From positions 1 through 46,473 of the forward strand of contig JAFDKH010000017.1 in the NCBI GenBank assembly GCA_019307065.1: a DNA stretch of 46,473 nt, written 5' to 3'. This DNA comes from Deltaproteobacteria bacterium (GTDB lineage Bacteria > Myxococcota > B64-G9). Shown here in pieces: positions 32,048-39,880 of this stretch. The position numbers were made by a program, and so were the translations under genes. Positions within the stretch are counted from its first letter, which is position 1. The number at the start of each line of letters is the position of its first letter. Below the pieces are notes generated by a model, which was given only the letters and a program-made list of their open reading frames with translations, searched no databases and had not been told where the DNA came from.

Positions 32048-33114
32048 CAGAAAAAGAAAAGACCAAGATCGGGTTTGCTTGCGCCTATTCACCGTTACCG
32101 CTGATCGATGCAGCCGGATTTGTCCCCTACCGGATACTTCCATTGTCGGATGCGCCCGATCAGGCTGGGACATTACTGCATGACAATCTTTGCCCGCATG
32201 TCAAGAGATTGCTTGATAGAGCTATGAGCAATGATTTGCCCGCCCTGGCAGGTGTGGTTTTTATGAACAGTTGTGATGCAATGCGTCGCCTGGCAGATGG
32301 CTGGTCAAAGGCCAGGCCGGAAGAAAATATTGCTCTTTTGGATTTACCGATTGGTAACAACAGGCCCTCACAAGACTACTTTGAAAAAGAACTATCTCGG
32401 TTAAGTATTTTGCTCGAACAATGGGGCGGCCAGAAGGCCTCTAACACGCGCCTGAAAAAGAGCATTGCCGCCTACAATGATTTGGCAAATGCTCTCGACG
32501 GTCTGAAAAAACTAAGTTCGGCAGGCAGGTTGGCCGGCGGGGCCGCTAAACTGCAAAAGGTTTTCAACAAGTCGGTAACCGCCCCGATTGATCAAACTAT
32601 GCCCGAAATTGAAAATCTGAAATCAGCCGTCAACCCGAGTGAGTCAGAGAAAACTCACGTTCCTGTCTTTTTGTTCGGCAATGTTCTGCCCGATTTTGCA
32701 GCCTTTGAATTATTCGAAACTTGTGGAGTTGCGTTGGTGGCCGACGATCTGTGTACGGGCTCGCGGCAGATTAGTCCAATTGATAATCCTGAAGAAACCG
32801 AAGCATTGAATGATTTGGCCCGCGGCCTGCTAGCCCGGCCGCCCTGCGCGCGGACAATGCCAAATCTGCAAGCTGGAGAAATAATCGATCGGGTAGTTGC
32901 CCAGGCAAAAGAATGTGGCGCCCGAGGCGTGATCGCGCACATTATGAAATTCTGCGATCCGTACCTGGCCAGATTGCCGGCAATTCAACAGGAGCTTAGA
33001 AAGCAAGACATCCCGTTATTGGTTCTGGAAGGCGACTGTACGCTACGCTCGTTGGGCCAGCAGCGCACTCGAATCGAAGCCTTCGTAGAAATGTTAGGAG
33101 GCAACCCGTCATGA
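32044..33114 (+). CDS. 2-hydroxyacyl-CoA dehydratase / benzoyl-CoA reductase-type subunit (HgdB/BcrB-like)
   Basis: The 356-residue protein of the HGD-D family carries FACAYSPLPLIDAAGFVPYRI at the N-terminus, NLCPHVKR (Cys50), VVFMNSCDAMRRLAD (Cys77), DDLCTGSR and HIMKFCDPY. Cysteines at 50, 77 and the last one are placed like the ligands of the [4Fe-4S] or double-cubane cluster of these enzymes. The complex receives one electron from an ATP-driven activase and makes a ketyl radical to remove water from 2-hydroxyacyl-CoA, or reduces an aromatic ring. It overlaps marR and the next gene (ATGATG). Whether it dehydrates or reduces cannot be decided from this subunit. Confidence 0.87.
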   Translation: MTEKEKTKIGFACAYSPLPLIDAAGFVPYRILPLSDAPDQAGTLLHDNLCPHVKRLLDRAMSNDLPALAGVVFMNSCDAMRRLADGWSKARPEENIALLDLPIGNNRPSQDYFEKELSRLSILLEQWGGQKASNTRLKKSIAAYNDLANALDGLKKLSSAGRLAGGAAKLQKVFNKSVTAPIDQTMPEIENLKSAVNPSESEKTHVPVFLFGNVLPDFAAFELFETCGVALVADDLCTGSRQISPIDNPEETEALNDLARGLLARPPCARTMPNLQAGEIIDRVVAQAKECGARGVIAHIMKFCDPYLARLPAIQQELRKQDIPLLVLEGDCTLRSLGQQRTRIEAFVEMLGGNPS

Positions 33115-34346
33115 TGCTCGAATTTTTTGAAAACCTGGCATCTGGAATAGAGGCAAAACTCAAATCAGATCCGCAATCCATAAGCGGACGCAAGTTGTTC
33201 GCCCTGGAGACGGTTCGGCTCGGCGCCCGGCTGTACTCCGGCAAGGAAAAAATTTCTTGGTGCGGAGTATTGGCTCCATTCGATTTACTTAGCGCCATGG
33301 ATGTGACCTCATGCTTTGTCGAGTTTGTTGGGGCCATGCTGGCTTCTAGCGGAGGCGTTGAGCCGATTATCCAGGCGGCCGAAGAACATGGTTACGCGTC
33401 TGATTGCTGTAGCTATCACCGGGCGGTTTTCGGGGCGACCATCCAGGATATTATGCCCAAGCCGGACTTTCTGGTAGCCACTTCGGCTATTTGCTCGGCC
33501 GGGCTGGCTTCCATTGAAAGCCTGGCACGAATTAATAAAAAAGATTTATTCGTAGTTCACGTCCCCCTGGGAACCCACCCGGATGCGGTTGCCTATCTGG
33601 CCAAGCAATATCGCGAATTGGCTGAATTTGTGGGTCGCCAAACCGGACAGCCCTTGGACCCGGAACGCCTCAGGCAGGCCACGGAATTGACCAATCAAAC
33701 AAGGGATCTGATGGTTGAAGTGTTCAATTTGGCCAAGGAAGTGCCGACTCCGGCGCGCCGCAAGGATCTTGTCAATTTCGGCATTGTCATGGCGTTGTTC
33801 TTGGGAACACCTGCGGCGGTACGGATTGCCGAAACCTATCGCGACGAGTTCGCGCTCAAGGTAAAAGAAAAAACGCCGGGCATCAAGAACGAAAAGATTC
33901 GTTTATTGTGGCTTCAAAATCGGATTCAGTTCAATAACCCGTTGGAGCAATTACTCGAGGATGAGTTCCAGACGGCCGTTGTTGCCGATGAGCTCAACGA
34001 TATTTTCTGGGAAGCGCTGGATCCTGGTGATCCTTTTCCCGGCATGGCTCGCCGAACGTTGGGGGCCCCGATGTGTGGACCGGCCGAACAAAGAATCGAA
34101 GCCCTGGTTCGCCTGGCGCGCGAGTACCAGGTAGATGGCGCCATCAATCCCTGTCATTGGGGTTGCCGGCAGGGTACCGGCGGGCGTGGCCTGATCGAGG
34201 CGGGTCTAAGAGAAGTCGGTGTACCCACCTTGAATCTAGAGGTTGACTGTGTCGACCCGCGGAATTATGCCGAAGGCCAGCTGAAAACAAGACTGGAAGC
34301 CTTTATCGAAACGATCACCCTGCGCAAGCAGGCAGCCCGAGTTTGA
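33111..34346 (+). CDS. 2-hydroxyacyl-CoA dehydratase / benzoyl-CoA reductase-type subunit (HgdA/BcrC-like)
   Basis: The 411-residue second HGD-D family subunit has SWCGVLAPFDLLSAMDV near the N-terminus (usual PxE/D entry region), YASDCCSYHRAVFGA with two adjacent cysteines, AICSAGL, and INPCHWGCRQGTGG near residue 350, which occupies the place of the SNRSCR-type cluster ligand. Such subunits pair with the HgdB-like partner to hold two clusters. It shares a short overlap with the upstream subunit and is followed after 13 bases by the activase. The His-Trp-Gly-Cys wording of the last motif is unusual and may reflect a different substrate pocket. Confidence 0.86.
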   Translation: MMLEFFENLASGIEAKLKSDPQSISGRKLFALETVRLGARLYSGKEKISWCGVLAPFDLLSAMDVTSCFVEFVGAMLASSGGVEPIIQAAEEHGYASDCCSYHRAVFGATIQDIMPKPDFLVATSAICSAGLASIESLARINKKDLFVVHVPLGTHPDAVAYLAKQYRELAEFVGRQTGQPLDPERLRQATELTNQTRDLMVEVFNLAKEVPTPARRKDLVNFGIVMALFLGTPAAVRIAETYRDEFALKVKEKTPGIKNEKIRLLWLQNRIQFNNPLEQLLEDEFQTAVVADELNDIFWEALDPGDPFPGMARRTLGAPMCGPAEQRIEALVRLAREYQVDGAINPCHWGCRQGTGGRGLIEAGLREVGVPTLNLEVDCVDPRNYAEGQLKTRLEAFIETITLRKQAARV

Positions 34347-34359
34347 GAGGTTTGCGTAT

Positions 34360-35148
34360 ATGTTCTTTTTAGGTGTCGATGTCGGTAGTCTCTCATGCGA
34401 TGCGGTTATCATCGATGACGACCAGAAAATCATTGCCTGGGCGGTGATTCCAACCGGTGCAAGAAATATCGAATCGATTGAGCGAGTATGTGCCAATGTA
34501 CTCGAGCAAGCCAAGATCTCTAAAGAGGAACTCGGGGCTACTATTGCAACCGGTTATGGCCGCGACCGGGTGGCTGGCCGGTTGGCCTCGGTTACAGAAA
34601 TCACCTGTCATGCCAGGGGAATACAAGCGCTGTTGCCGGGAACCGAAGTATTGGTAGATATAGGCGGACAGGACAGTAAGGTTATGCGCCTGAACGGCAG
34701 CGGGCAAGTGCTTGAATTTGCCATGAATGACAAGTGTGCCGCCGGAACGGGCCGCTTCCTGCAGGCCATGGCCCGGGCCCTGGAAATCGATGTGGCCGAT
34801 TTGGGTAGCCTGGACGAGGGTGCTTGCGGAGATCTGACACTGTCGAGCATGTGTACTGTTTTTGCCGAAAGCGAGGTCGTATCTCTGATTGCCGAGGGGG
34901 TCGAGGTGTCCGAGATCGTCCACGGCCTTCATCGGGCCATCGCCAGTCGCACTCAGGCCCTGGTCAAGCGAGTTGCTCCCGATGTTGGCACGCGGAAGAT
35001 TGCCATGTCCGGCGGAGTGGCGCGAAATACAGGGGTCGTCAAGGCCCTGGCGGCGGTCTTAGAAAACGAAATCCTGTGTCCAAGGGTGCCCGACATTACC
35101 GGGGCCCTTGGGGCAGCCTTGATTGCCCGTGAGCGAACTACCAGCTAG
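34360..35148 (+). CDS. Acyl-CoA dehydratase/reductase activase (HgdC/BadG-like ASKHA ATPase)
   Basis: The 262-residue activase, of usual single-domain length, has GVDVGSLSCDAVI (ATP phosphate-1), DIGGQDSKV (phosphate-2/connect), and the two cluster Cys: 126 in KCAAGTGRF and 165 in SSMCTVFAESE. It also has the late GGVARNTG motif. It works as a homodimer around one [4Fe-4S], using ATP to fire single electrons into the dehydratase or reductase. Only one activase gene accompanies the two subunits, as in HgdABC and related 2-hydroxyacyl-CoA dehydratases, while benzoyl-CoA reductases of the BcrABCD kind have two. A homodimeric activase for a BCR-like enzyme is not excluded. Confidence 0.9.
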   Translation: MFFLGVDVGSLSCDAVIIDDDQKIIAWAVIPTGARNIESIERVCANVLEQAKISKEELGATIATGYGRDRVAGRLASVTEITCHARGIQALLPGTEVLVDIGGQDSKVMRLNGSGQVLEFAMNDKCAAGTGRFLQAMARALEIDVADLGSLDEGACGDLTLSSMCTVFAESEVVSLIAEGVEVSEIVHGLHRAIASRTQALVKRVAPDVGTRKIAMSGGVARNTGVVKALAAVLENEILCPRVPDITGALGAALIARERTTS

Positions 35149-35149
35149 C

Positions 35150-35228
35150 ACCCGCCAGAAAATATTGACATACCCGGTAATTGATCACATAAGAAACTTC
35201 TCTTGTAGAAATAACCTGGCTGGCGGGT
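35150..35228. repeat. Pair of 9-bp inverted repeats flanking a promoter
   Basis: ACCCGCCAG (35150-35158) and its exact reverse complement CTGGCGGGT (35220-35228) are 61 bases apart. The left copy is 5' of the -35 element at 35165 and the right copy covers the expected ribosome-site region before ATG 35234. Chance is possible for a 9-mer. Confidence 0.35.
35165..35193 (+). promoter_or_regulatory. Sigma70-type promoter before the radical SAM gene
   Basis: TTGACA (35165-35170), 17-base spacer, CATAAG (35188-35193, four of six). The predicted start is near 35200, giving a short leader before ATG 35234. This supports that start over the upstream in-frame TTG at 35123, which would lie inside the activase gene. 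Confidence 0.5.
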
Positions 35229-35233
35229 TTCCT

Positions 35234-36934
35234 ATGCGAATATTGCTGTCTTCCGTGTTTGGCCCCTATGGTGTTGATGACGCCTACGGACGTAAAGAAA
35301 ACATCATGGAGCTGTTTCATAATCAGGTTACCCGGGAGCAAGATCTATTTTCTCTGAGGTTTCATCATCAGAGCTTCGGGTTGTATTTCATTGCCGAGAA
35401 TATTCAGGCCCCAACGACCGTCCTGGATTTTCCCAGTCAAGACGCCTTCATCCGGGAAATCAAAAAGGGTTATGACACGATCGGGATTTCTTTCATCGTT
35501 CCTAATTTTGCCAAGGCCAAGAGAATGGCCGGCTTGATTCGGGAACATGCCCCCCAGAGCAAGATCATTCTTGGCGGTCACGGAACCCAGGTTCCCGGCA
35601 TTGAAGAATTAATCGAGCATGACTATATATGCCGCGGTGAAGGAGTCGCCTGGTTCAGGAAATTTCTCGGAGAAGATCCCGGGCAACCGCTGAGTCATCC
35701 GATTCTCCCCTCGGGCTTTTCAAAGCGAATTGTCGGTGTGCCTCAAAAAACAAGCGCGGCTGTCTTGATTCCCGGAGTGGGCTGCCCGAACGCTTGCCGT
35801 TTCTGTGCGACCAGTCACTTCTTTGGTAAGAAATACACGGCCTTTTTTGAAACCGGCCAGGAACTGTTCGATATTTGTCAAAAGCTAGAAAAGGAGCTCG
35901 GCAGCAAAGAATTTTTTGTCATGGACGAGAACTTTCTGAAACGTCCCGAGCGGGCCCGCGAATTGCTGGGCTTGATGGAGAAAAACAACAAGTATTATCG
36001 GTTTGGTATTTTCAGTTCAGCCGAGGCGGTTGCTCAAGTTGGAGTAGAATTTTTAACGCGCTTGGGGGTCTACTTCTTGTGGATCGGGGTCGAGTCCAAA
36101 TATGAGATCTACGAGAAGAACCGCTCTATTGACCTCCCGACGATGATTCGTCAGTTGAAAGACCACGGGATCAGCGTACTTGCTTCGGCAATCTTGTTTT
36201 TAGAGCAACACGATAAGCAGACCATCTGGGACGATATTCAGTTTGTTGTCGATCTTGGTTCCGATATGGTTCAATTCATGCAACTGGGTCCCCTGCCGGG
36301 AACACGGCTATACGAGAACTATGATCGGCAGGGGATCTTGAAAAAGGATATTCCCTTCGAAGAATGGCACGGGCAACACCGCTTGTGGTTTGAGCATCCC
36401 AATTTCAGTCCAGGCGAGTCAGAGGACCTGCTGCGCAAAGCCTTTCGCTACGACTACAACCAACAAGGTGCGACCATATTGCGCATGTGCGAGACTGTTA
36501 TTAGGGGTATTCGAAAACTCGCAGATTACAACGATAAGCATATGCGCGAGCGCAGACAATTCCTCGTAAAAAAGGCTGCTAGCCTCAGGCCGATTCTTGA
36601 AGTCTTGAAGAAATATGCCCATAACCGCCACGTACGCTCGTTGACTCAGAAAGTAATCGACAGCTATTCGGCCGAATTCGGCCCGCCAACATTTAAGCAA
36701 AAAATACTCTCAAAAGTCGCCCTGGCCTATGCTGCCTTTGAGGCTGTTCGAGTGACCACTAAGAACAACGTCTATCAGCCCCGGACATTCAGGACCAACT
36801 ATAGAATTCCGGCAAAAATTCTTATTGCCGAGCAACTCCAGCAGCGCATAGTTTCGTTTGCTGAATTTCAAGCCGAACTGCAGAACCAGCTCGAACCCCT
36901 GGCTCAATCTGTTCCAGCTGAACAGCAAAAATGA
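35234..36934 (+). CDS. Radical SAM protein with N-terminal cobalamin-binding-like domain
   Basis: The protein has about 566 residues starting at ATG 35234, where the conserved MRILLSS strand begins. Residues about 1-150 form a B12-binding-like Rossmann domain with IGISFIVPNFAKAKRMAGLIRE and ILGGHGTQVPG, but the DxHxxG lower-axial His motif is not clear. The radical SAM core has CPNACRFC (Cys184, Cys188, Cys191) binding [4Fe-4S] and SAM, then FVMDENFLKRPER and WIGVESKYEIYEKNRS. The C-terminal ~200 residues are helical and basic. Relatives include uncharacterised B12-radical SAM enzymes that methylate or rearrange. It may be in the same transcription unit as the dehydratase, but also has its own promoter. 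The product is unknown. Confidence 0.85.
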   Translation: MRILLSSVFGPYGVDDAYGRKENIMELFHNQVTREQDLFSLRFHHQSFGLYFIAENIQAPTTVLDFPSQDAFIREIKKGYDTIGISFIVPNFAKAKRMAGLIREHAPQSKIILGGHGTQVPGIEELIEHDYICRGEGVAWFRKFLGEDPGQPLSHPILPSGFSKRIVGVPQKTSAAVLIPGVGCPNACRFCATSHFFGKKYTAFFETGQELFDICQKLEKELGSKEFFVMDENFLKRPERARELLGLMEKNNKYYRFGIFSSAEAVAQVGVEFLTRLGVYFLWIGVESKYEIYEKNRSIDLPTMIRQLKDHGISVLASAILFLEQHDKQTIWDDIQFVVDLGSDMVQFMQLGPLPGTRLYENYDRQGILKKDIPFEEWHGQHRLWFEHPNFSPGESEDLLRKAFRYDYNQQGATILRMCETVIRGIRKLADYNDKHMRERRQFLVKKAASLRPILEVLKKYAHNRHVRSLTQKVIDSYSAEFGPPTFKQKILSKVALAYAAFEAVRVTTKNNVYQPRTFRTNYRIPAKILIAEQLQQRIVSFAEFQAELQNQLEPLAQSVPAEQQK

Positions 36935-36968
36935 CCATTCCATACCCGAGCTTGGTTTCGTCTATCTA

Positions 36969-38255
36969 ATGAACAGCCTTTCAAAACGGTCAGGTCGTCT
37001 ATTGATCTGTTTCATGACCTGCTGTTTGCTCGGTCTTTTTCGTCAGCCAGTCGCAGCCCAGGAACCGCTTGAACGTAACGATTTCAATATTGACGCATTC
37101 ACCGGACCGGTGCTGGGTTCCAGCCGGGTTGTTGGTATGGCGGGCGCCCATACGGCTCTGGCGACGGACATCGATGGTGCTCACTGGAATCCCGCCTCTT
37201 TTGGTTCTCGACCGCCCTACGAACTGGATTGGTTTGAATATGGCCTTTCCTTGAGTTATTTCGCCCCGGGACTTTTCGGGGCCGATGATTTTTTCAACAA
37301 TGGTTCTGGAATAGATGTTGACGGGTTTTCTTTCTTGAGTCTCGGGCTTCGCTTTCAATTCGGCAACTTCGGATTCGGGGGAGATACACGCATACAGACC
37401 TACACAACTGGCTCCGGCGATGACGAGGTGGATATTCTCATGATCGAGAGTCATGTCGGAGTTGCATACGCTTTTTTTGACGGACAAATTATTTTCGGTC
37501 TAGGAGCCCGAGTAGCCGATCTTAGAATTAATCTTCCGGACGATACCCGCTTGACACATTTCACCGGAGCCGGAGTAGAAGGTGGATTGCTGTTGAAGCT
37601 GGCGGATTTCCCCTGGCGACTCGGTGTGGCCGGACGAAGTCCGGTGGAGTCACACGCCGAACTTGTCGAGGGAGTAGAGGTTATTGCAGGAGTAAAAACC
37701 GTACGCGGTATTATTATCCCCAATAAAGTGTATATGCCCTGGCAAGTACAAATTGGTTTTGCCTGGCAATTTGGGGCACGTCCGCTGAATAGAAAGTGGA
37801 TCCCGGCCGAAGATCCACAAGTCGGTCTCGAGTCCGAGAACGAAGAAGCAATTGACGAAAGAACAAGGAATGAATACCGGGTAATCCCGAGAACTTACTG
37901 GCTGATTAGCGCAGACTTGATTCTGACCGGACCAACCCGCAACGGGATTGGGGTGGACGGTTTTGTAGAGCAGGTCAGACGAAGGTCGGGCGAGGATTTA
38001 TCATTAGGGTTTCACCTGGGGGCCGAGACCGAGATTGTCGACAACCGGTTGAAGTTGCGAGCCGGCTTCTATCTCGAACCTGCCCGCAATTCAGACTCGG
38101 TACTTCGACCGCATGGCACGGCCGGGCTTGAAGTTCGTATGTTCGACTGGGACTTTTTTGGTTGTTTCAAGCCATTTGGTTTGAAGGTCAGCCTGACCGT
38201 AGACGGGGCAGAGCGTTACTTAGACATTGGCATTGGAATAGGCGTCTGGCACTGA
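36969..38255 (+). CDS. Outer-membrane beta-barrel protein (UPF0164/PorV-like)
   Basis: The protein has about 428 residues. ATG 36969 gives a clear signal peptide (basic N-terminus, hydrophobic core, cleavage about AAQ). The mature start VVGMAGAHTALATDIDGAHWNPASFG is the mark of UPF0164/FadL-like barrel proteins in which the N-terminal segment plugs the barrel. The rest alternates hydrophobic and polar residues with aromatic girdles and ends DIGIGIGVWH, compatible with a terminal beta-strand. Cargo is unknown; relatives act in hydrophobic compound uptake or secretion. A longer in-frame reading from 36858 overlaps the radical SAM 3' end and lacks a signal. The next gene may start inside its stop codon. 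Confidence 0.8.
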   Translation: MNSLSKRSGRLLICFMTCCLLGLFRQPVAAQEPLERNDFNIDAFTGPVLGSSRVVGMAGAHTALATDIDGAHWNPASFGSRPPYELDWFEYGLSLSYFAPGLFGADDFFNNGSGIDVDGFSFLSLGLRFQFGNFGFGGDTRIQTYTTGSGDDEVDILMIESHVGVAYAFFDGQIIFGLGARVADLRINLPDDTRLTHFTGAGVEGGLLLKLADFPWRLGVAGRSPVESHAELVEGVEVIAGVKTVRGIIIPNKVYMPWQVQIGFAWQFGARPLNRKWIPAEDPQVGLESENEEAIDERTRNEYRVIPRTYWLISADLILTGPTRNGIGVDGFVEQVRRRSGEDLSLGFHLGAETEIVDNRLKLRAGFYLEPARNSDSVLRPHGTAGLEVRMFDWDFFGCFKPFGLKVSLTVDGAERYLDIGIGIGVWH

Positions 38256-38947
38256 AAGAGCTGCAGGTAGTTTTTTACGATGAGAGCATTTTGGTGGTGG
38301 ACAAACCGGCCGGGATGCTGGTCCATCGTGGCTGGGGACGAGACCCGGTCGTATTGGTCGATCAGGTCAGGGCCTTGACCCGGGGCGCCAAGGTTCATCC
38401 TGTCGGGCGCCTTGATCGCGGCGCTAGCGGGTTGGTTCTTTTTGGGCTTAGCGCCGAAGTAGCCCACAATATGTCTGAATTGCGAAAGCAGGGCGAAATC
38501 AGAAAGCAATACCTGGCCCTGGTACGCGGCCGCCCGCCCGATCATGGTGAAATTGACCACCCGATTCCAAAACGGCCGGGCGGACCACGTGTCAGGGCAC
38601 TGACGATCTTCAAATGCTTATCGAGCGTGGATTGCCGGCCGCGGCAGGTTTCCTTAGTTGAAGTAGAACCGAAAACCGGACGGTTGCACCAGGTGCGTCG
38701 TCATCTCAAGCACATCAGTCACCCGCTGATTGGGGACGCAAACTACGGCAAGGGCAAAATCAATCGGGCGATGCTGAGCAACTATCAATTAGATCGCTTG
38801 GCCTTGCATGCCCATATGCTCGAACTGCGCCATCCTGTTTCCCAGAACCGCCTGCGTTTGTTTGCCCCAGTTGCCGAGGATCTGAGCCGGCCCCTGGAGT
38901 TGATGGGATTCAAGGAATCGGTCTGGAAAGATTTGATAGATAATTAG
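38252..38947 (+). CDS. truC: RNA pseudouridine synthase, TruC/RluA family, candidate CTG start
   Basis: From CTG 38252 the protein has about 231 residues and begins MKELQVVFYDESILVVDKPAG, the expected N-terminus. The catalytic motif HPVGRLDRGASGLVLFG contains the nucleophile Asp, and TGRLHQVRRHLKHISHPLIGD is the second signature. TruC-type enzymes make pseudouridine 65 in tRNA; RluA-type enzymes modify rRNA. In this frame no ATG, GTG or TTG lies between the far upstream TTG 38162 and the KELQV strand. The TTG would add a 30-residue tail copied from the upstream gene's out-of-frame sequence. CTG overlaps the upstream stop (CTGA), with AGGCG seven bases before. The start is therefore provisional. 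Confidence 0.8.
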   Translation: MKELQVVFYDESILVVDKPAGMLVHRGWGRDPVVLVDQVRALTRGAKVHPVGRLDRGASGLVLFGLSAEVAHNMSELRKQGEIRKQYLALVRGRPPDHGEIDHPIPKRPGGPRVRALTIFKCLSSVDCRPRQVSLVEVEPKTGRLHQVRRHLKHISHPLIGDANYGKGKINRAMLSNYQLDRLALHAHMLELRHPVSQNRLRLFAPVAEDLSRPLELMGFKESVWKDLIDN

Positions 38948-38980
38948 TTTCTGATAGAAAATTAATGCTAGCGGGTCATT

Positions 38981-39706
38981 TTACTCGAAACGGTAGTCAC
39001 ACTGACCACAACCATCGTTTAGATGCCAGCACTCATGGTGATGCAGGCCGCCACAGCTGGGGCAAAATTGGCCGGCTTGTTCGACAGCGCACTCACAGAC
39101 AGGGCAAGTTGCCACGGCCGGGACAGTGCTGATCGACGAATTGACAAGATCTATCAACTGCTGGCTTTCGAACGGTTTCGGCAGCGAGCCCAGGGCGCCG
39201 CAATTTTGAGCCCGGGCAGTGTCGCCGGTTATTTTCGGACCGCATAGAATAATGACCGGTATATTGCGAGTTGGCTCATTCTGTCTCAGCTGTTCACAGA
39301 GGTCATATCCTCCGGTCGGCCCGAGTTGGTAGTCGATCAAGATCAAATCGGGGACCTGATCGGCGACCTGGCGCCAGACCGAGGTGTCGTCTGAGGCCGT
39401 CATGACATTAAAACCTTCAGGCTCGAGAACCATTGAGATCGAGTGCTGGATGGTCCGGCTGTCATCGGCAACCAGGATTCGACGACCGGCATGTGGCGAA
39501 GATAACAAATTCTCCGGTTTTACTGTCTGGGCGGTTGTCTGGGCGGAGTACTTCCTGAGCAGTTCTCGCTTCCTGTCCTCTTCCTGTTTGCGTAAAAAAT
39601 CATCGGGCTCTCCCCAAGAGTTGCCAGCGGGAGGCTGGGCCGCTTTCTTGGCGAATTTGATGACGAAGAATATGATCGCGATGATGACGAATACTAGTGT
39701 CTTAAT
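38981..39706 (-). CDS. Membrane-anchored receiver-domain protein with C-terminal RING-like zinc domain, candidate ATT start
   Basis: The frame is open from a stop near 39725 to 38981. The only canonical start is TTG 39508, which lacks a ribosome site and would cut off the N-terminus. AGGAG at 39715-39719 is eight bases before an ATT at 39706, giving 241 residues. Residues 2-18 are a transmembrane helix (KTLVFVIIAIIFFVIKF), followed by an acidic/basic linker. The receiver domain (about 76-195) has Asp81/Asp82, phospho-acceptor Asp125 and Lys177. The C-terminal ~40 residues hold CPVC, CPSCGGLHHHEC and CGQC, a RING-like zinc site. It is convergent with truC. No kinase gene is adjacent; the one at 43.3 kb is a candidate partner. 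Confidence 0.7.
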   Translation of the reverse strand: MKTLVFVIIAIIFFVIKFAKKAAQPPAGNSWGEPDDFLRKQEEDRKRELLRKYSAQTTAQTVKPENLLSSPHAGRRILVADDSRTIQHSISMVLEPEGFNVMTASDDTSVWRQVADQVPDLILIDYQLGPTGGYDLCEQLRQNEPTRNIPVIILCGPKITGDTARAQNCGALGSLPKPFESQQLIDLVNSSISTVPAVATCPVCECAVEQAGQFCPSCGGLHHHECWHLNDGCGQCDYRFE

Positions 39707-39714
39707 GGCCGGCG

Positions 39715-39719
39715 CTCCT
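39715..39719 (-). promoter_or_regulatory. Ribosome-binding site pointing at an ATT start
   Basis: AGGAG on the minus strand is eight bases from ATT 39706, with no ATG, GTG or TTG in that frame near it. This is the reason for extending the receiver-domain gene 66 codons beyond the first canonical start. Confidence 0.5.
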
Positions 39720-39786
39720 GTTTGAACCTAACGACAGGGAGTCTAGCATGTCTGAGACAGTAAACAACCCGGGGTTCTTGCAAGAC

Positions 39787-39802
39787 CATGCACTTTTGCA
39801 TG
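39787..39802. repeat. Short perfect inverted repeat in a divergent gap
   Basis: CATGCA/TGCATG with a 4-base CTTT centre lies midway between the receiver-domain gene and the EEP lipoprotein gene. It could be an operator or a small hairpin; there is no supporting promoter pattern beyond a lone TATAAT at 39868-39873. Confidence 0.25.
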
Positions 39803-39880
39803 CGGACTTGTGAGAGTGCTACCCTGAAAACATGGCTGGTTGAAGTGCGAATGATTCCCCAAGTGTGTATAATATTAAAC

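Noticed and set aside
32044..35148. Complete BcrABCD benzoyl-CoA reductase operon
   Set aside because: Only one activase gene accompanies the two HGD-D subunits, whereas the canonical enzyme has two different activase-type subunits. I left the substrate open.
35123..35233. Earlier TTG start for the radical SAM protein
   Set aside because: It lies inside the activase gene, has no ribosome site, and adds 37 residues before the conserved first strand; a separate promoter supports ATG 35234.
39868..39873. TATAAT as promoter of the EEP lipoprotein
   Set aside because: It lies eight bases from the start codon with no -35 at usual distance; the nearest TTGAAG is 23 bases away.
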